Assembly (NCBI GenBank): GCA_016839865.1
Contig: JAEOTN010000535.1
Location: 1 to 8,470, forward strand
Reading direction: 5' to 3'
From: Promethearchaeota archaeon
GTDB taxonomy: Archaea > Asgardarchaeota > Lokiarchaeia > Sigynarchaeales > MK-D1
DNA length: 8,470 nt
The notes under the pieces are model-generated. The model was not told the origin of the DNA and made no database searches. It saw only the letters and a program-made list of their open reading frames with translations. Shown piece after piece: positions 6,801 through 8,470 of the stretch. The position numbers were made by a program, and so were the translations under genes. The first letter of the stretch is position 1; each line of letters begins with the position of its first letter.

Positions 6801-8470
6801 TTTCTATCGCTATCAGAGAGGTATTTACTTTTCAAAATAAAAGGTATGGCCTCATTAATACTCAATTCATAAAAATCTCCAATGTTCATGGATTTTCCAT
6901 TGAACTGGACTGTTTTACTTAACACCTCTTCACTAAAACGTTTTCCATTACATACTGGGCAAGAAAGCCAGATTGGTGCAATATAAGGCAATTGAAGTTC
7001 TTTCGAGCCTATTCCTTTGCATTTTGGACATTGTCCTTCTTGTCGATTAAACGAAAAATGTGAAATTGACAATCCTGTAGCTTTAGAAAATAAATTTCGT
7101 ACAATATCGCTAAGTTTAGTATAGGTTGCAGGATTGGATCGAGGATTTTTTCCAATTGGGGATTGATCCACCAGAATAGCTTTAATATCTCCAATAATTT
7201 CTGAACATCCAATAGGAGTTTTTTTTTTTAAGGATTCAACAAGAACGTCTTTTACGAGAGTGCTTTTCCCACTTCCAGAAACTCCAGAAATCACTGTTAA
7301 GCGCCCCAACGGAATTTTTACATTAATTTTTTTCAAATTTCGTAGACTTGCACCTTTAATTTCAAGAAATTCTTGTGGATTTTCTCGAATTTCAGGAATG
7401 TGAACTTTTTCATTGAAGCTAAAATAGCGACCAGTTAGAGATTTTTGTTTCCACAAGTCCTCAGGTTTTCCACTGAATATTACCTCTCCACCCTTGTTTC
7501 CTGATCCAGGACCTAAATCAATTGATTGATCAGCAATTGCGGCAGCCATACGATCGTGTTCTACGTAAATAACAGGGCCTGATAACTCCCTGAATGCTGG
7601 TAAAAAATTAACTACGTCTTTTGGATGTTGACCTACTGTTGGTTCATCTAAGATATGAAGCATATCTTCTAATCTACTAGTCAGAACTATTGCTAGTCGA
7701 ACTCTTTGACTTTCACCCCTGGAAAGCGTAGGACTAGATCGATCTAGAGAAATGTATCCTAGCCCTACTCGTTGAAGAGCGAAAGCTCGCTTAGTTAATT
7801 CCTCTTTAAGTCTATCAGCAGATTTGGGAAAAAATGTCTTATTCAATAAGACACTAAATTCATCAATTGATAATGTCAACAATTCTGGTAAAGTATATCC
7901 TTGCCAAGTGACGACAGCAGCTTCTGGATGCATTCCCGTATTATGACAGAGTTCACATCCCTTCCCTTTACAGTTCTCACAACGCATATTGAAATATTTC
8001 GATTCTAAATCTATGAACCTGTAGTCGCACACTGAACATGTTTTTGACTTGTTATAGATAGATTCTTTTTTTCCATGCCGAGTTATCACTAGTGAAGAAC
8101 CGAGGTCAAATATTTGCTGAAGTGCATTTCGGAGTTCCACTGCTTTTGCTTTTTTTGTAATTTCTGCGATTTTTACTTCAATTGAATGGGGTATATCTGG
8201 ATCTAATTTTGGGATGCCATTTGAGAGAGAATTGCCATCAATATAGATTAAATCTTCATCAAATTCATCCATCAGCATCTGTATTAATGTTTTGTGACTT
8301 CCTTTGGCGAATCGAGTGATCGGAACAGAGATTGATAGTGGATGTGATTGGATTTCCAGTTGAATTTTTTCAAGAATTGCATCCTCCGAATGTGTAACCA
8401 AACTATTTCCACATTTCGGGCAATATCTTTCTCCATAAACAGTATATAAAATTCGTAGATAGGCATGCAA
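3857..8470 (-). CDS. uvrA: Tandem (four-cassette) UvrA-like ATPase, 5' end beyond window
   Basis: The 1537 visible residues are two UvrA units fused head to tail; ordinary UvrA has about 940. UvrA is the DNA-damage sensor of nucleotide excision repair, an ABC ATPase that loads UvrB. Residue 1 is a TTG codon read as Leu: the preceding 100 or so residues, with Walker A of cassette I, lie off the right edge. Unit 1 (1-694) has the UvrB-binding region (11-140), signature LSRGE (249-253), LDEP (274-277), Walker A GVSGSGKST (396-404), DQSPIG (435-440), a CxxC/CxxC finger (481-507) and LSGGE (584-588). Unit 2 (712-1537) has Walker A at 739-747, an insertion domain (876-1005), LSAGE (1088-1092), HDEP (1113-1116), Walker A at 1239-1247, a finger at 1333-1359 and LSGGE (1425-1429). 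All four H-loop His residues (305, 643, 1147, 1484) are kept. Chlamydial UvrA is a known tandem precedent. Whether this one acts in repair or in another ligand-linked role cannot be told from sequence. Confidence 0.93.
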   Translation of the reverse strand: MHAYLRILYTVYGERYCPKCGNSLVTHSEDAILEKIQLEIQSHPLSISVPITRFAKGSHKTLIQMLMDEFDEDLIYIDGNSLSNGIPKLDPDIPHSIEVKIAEITKKAKAVELRNALQQIFDLGSSLVITRHGKKESIYNKSKTCSVCDYRFIDLESKYFNMRCENCKGKGCELCHNTGMHPEAAVVTWQGYTLPELLTLSIDEFSVLLNKTFFPKSADRLKEELTKRAFALQRVGLGYISLDRSSPTLSRGESQRVRLAIVLTSRLEDMLHILDEPTVGQHPKDVVNFLPAFRELSGPVIYVEHDRMAAAIADQSIDLGPGSGNKGGEVIFSGKPEDLWKQKSLTGRYFSFNEKVHIPEIRENPQEFLEIKGASLRNLKKINVKIPLGRLTVISGVSGSGKSTLVKDVLVESLKKKTPIGCSEIIGDIKAILVDQSPIGKNPRSNPATYTKLSDIVRNLFSKATGLSISHFSFNRQEGQCPKCKGIGSKELQLPYIAPIWLSCPVCNGKRFSEEVLSKTVQFNGKSMNIGDFYELSINEAIPFILKSKYLSDSDRKTAKAIITALSDIGLGYLHIGQASPTLSGGEAQRVKLSKYLGKKNLSNNLIILDEPSTGLAPYDLSGLLVILDRLVRAGATIVVVEHNTDIIRAADWIVDLGPGAGPYGGKSLHQGNLDSLLKNKQSLTAQALLEEESSIPEKFIRVAKKPRPNQISIVNASANNLKNVSVNIPKGKLTVVTGVSGSGKSSLVSDVLELEARRRFLESLSMYERQSVNEGPEAPVEKISGLGVTAVTKAGGMYYSWRIDPRYTVGNAADLFKNLFSLLAFIGDRGCTVCNTSMVRTEIHYECPKCKHTENLITPDMLSPMSLASSCPKCKGLGFHGKPNPDKLIIHPDKPICGGAMYSPGFWPFGYYCKPYNHPYYVLRAMAKEFGFNCEKTPWNEMSKEARQAFLFGTGDREYEHEYETRSVKKTRRKSKWHGPFHEWGGFSWWSYGDLFNSYSDKYECPECKGQRLRPEFLTIRLNGKNIHELRQMTLQQLMDVLMQIDESKFSNREIFRQYWDKITKRLENIKNVGVGYLNCDRATYTLSAGEYERLRLASTIGSGLTSMTFLHDEPSRGLHPSEVGNLASVLKSLCEEGNTVVVVEHDEEIIKQADHIIDMGPGAGVLGGEVVSEGDLDTIIESQTITAQWLEGKRKTHSHKEKRRKPKKWMKIKGARENNLKNLDVNIPLFCLVGFCGVSGSGKSTLIIDTLGVALGTKKITTSLASEQIHPGEHDSIDGAPKNILMVDQSKKKVYSPMRFFGLYKKFIKIYAQSEDADVLGITEDIFNHYCTSCKGRGRIRLDMGFLPSVYTSCDICKGTGYAPELCDVKVHGISLPALGKMTIEEVYSLFKDDNEYIERYLRACMDVGLNYLVLQQPGYTLSGGEAQRMKIANELCKKSIKGTMYILDEPTVGLSLEDTEKLIRILHRLVDKGSSVLVVEHHPNILASCDWLIELGPVGGPDGGEIIAEGSPEGVAKLKTPTSPYIQKALEGSK
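3867..3872 (-). promoter_or_regulatory. Shine-Dalgarno site for the toroid gene
   Basis: GGAGGG ends 6 bases before the ATG at 3860 and lies inside the last codons of the tandem uvrA. It fixes the start of the toroid gene and shows that the two genes are read from one message. Confidence 0.75.
7219..7229 (-). repeat. A11 homopolymer inside the uvrA coding strand
   Basis: The plus strand shows 11 consecutive T, which is A11 on the coding strand, encoding Lys-Lys-Lys just after cassette II Walker A (residues 415-417). Such a tract is prone to polymerase slippage and to sequencing length errors. The frame is intact on both sides as given. Confidence 0.9.

Larger units (their letters stand above)
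3860..8470 (-). repeat. Ancient in-frame duplication: UvrA unit 1 and unit 2
   Basis: Unit 1 is coded by about 8470-6389 and unit 2 by about 6337-3860, joined by a short linker (residues about 691-711) rich in Glu and then Lys/Pro. The units align motif by motif (first CxxC pair, signature, Walker B, H-loop, second Walker A, finger, second signature) but are strongly diverged, so this is an old duplication and fusion, not a recent repeat or an assembly artefact. Confidence 0.85.

Noticed and set aside
8468..8470. TTG at the window edge as the start codon of uvrA
   Set aside because: It matches an internal Leu just before the conserved YLRIL segment, and the first Walker A is not yet encoded, so the gene must start outside the window.
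3857..8470. Four-cassette protein as an ABC transporter or ABC-F ribosome factor
   Set aside because: There is no membrane segment, and the UvrA-specific CxxC fingers, DQSPIG motif and split cassette order are diagnostic of UvrA.

Overview
The window looks like a piece of an AT-rich archaeal chromosome, most likely from an Asgard (Lokiarchaeia-like) lineage. The main reason is the plus-strand gene at the left. Its N-terminal third reads like eukaryotic UFL1, the E3 ligase for the ubiquitin-like modifier UFM1, and UFL1-like genes are known among the eukaryote-like genes of Asgard archaea. A TATA-like element just upstream of a start codon and an Af1521-type macrodomain also fit an archaeon. 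The assignment is inferred from protein character; no rRNA or other marker gene is present.

Layout, left to right. At 10-2187 (+) is the UFL1-like multi-winged-helix protein. Converging on it, and overlapping its last two codons, is a macrodomain gene (2182-2745, -) for ADP-ribose recognition or removal. A 65-base gap (2746-2810) holds a probable TATA box and a small palindrome. The rest is a minus-strand pair. A very long, right-truncated UvrA homologue (3857-8470) carries two UvrA units in one chain, which means four ATP-binding cassettes in the full protein. Its stop overlaps by 4 bases (ATGA) the start of a 349-residue alpha-alpha-toroid protein with squalene-cyclase-like QW repeats (2811-3860). 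Protein covers almost every base. I see no rRNA, tRNA, CRISPR array or insertion sequence.

The most interesting object is the tandem UvrA. The two units have lost complementary parts. Unit 1 keeps the UvrB-binding region, but its insertion domain has collapsed to about ten residues between two CxxC pairs. Unit 2 keeps an aromatic and basic variant of the insertion domain but has lost the UvrB-binding region. Two of the four ABC signatures (LSRGE and LSAGE) and one Walker B (HDE) depart from consensus, and the fourth cassette lacks the usual DQSPIG-type motif. Together these read as subfunctionalisation of a duplicated UvrA into one asymmetric protein. Its tight coupling to a toroid protein of unknown role, with a macrodomain gene next, suggests a possible DNA-damage or ADP-ribose-related locus. 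That functional link is inference from gene order alone.
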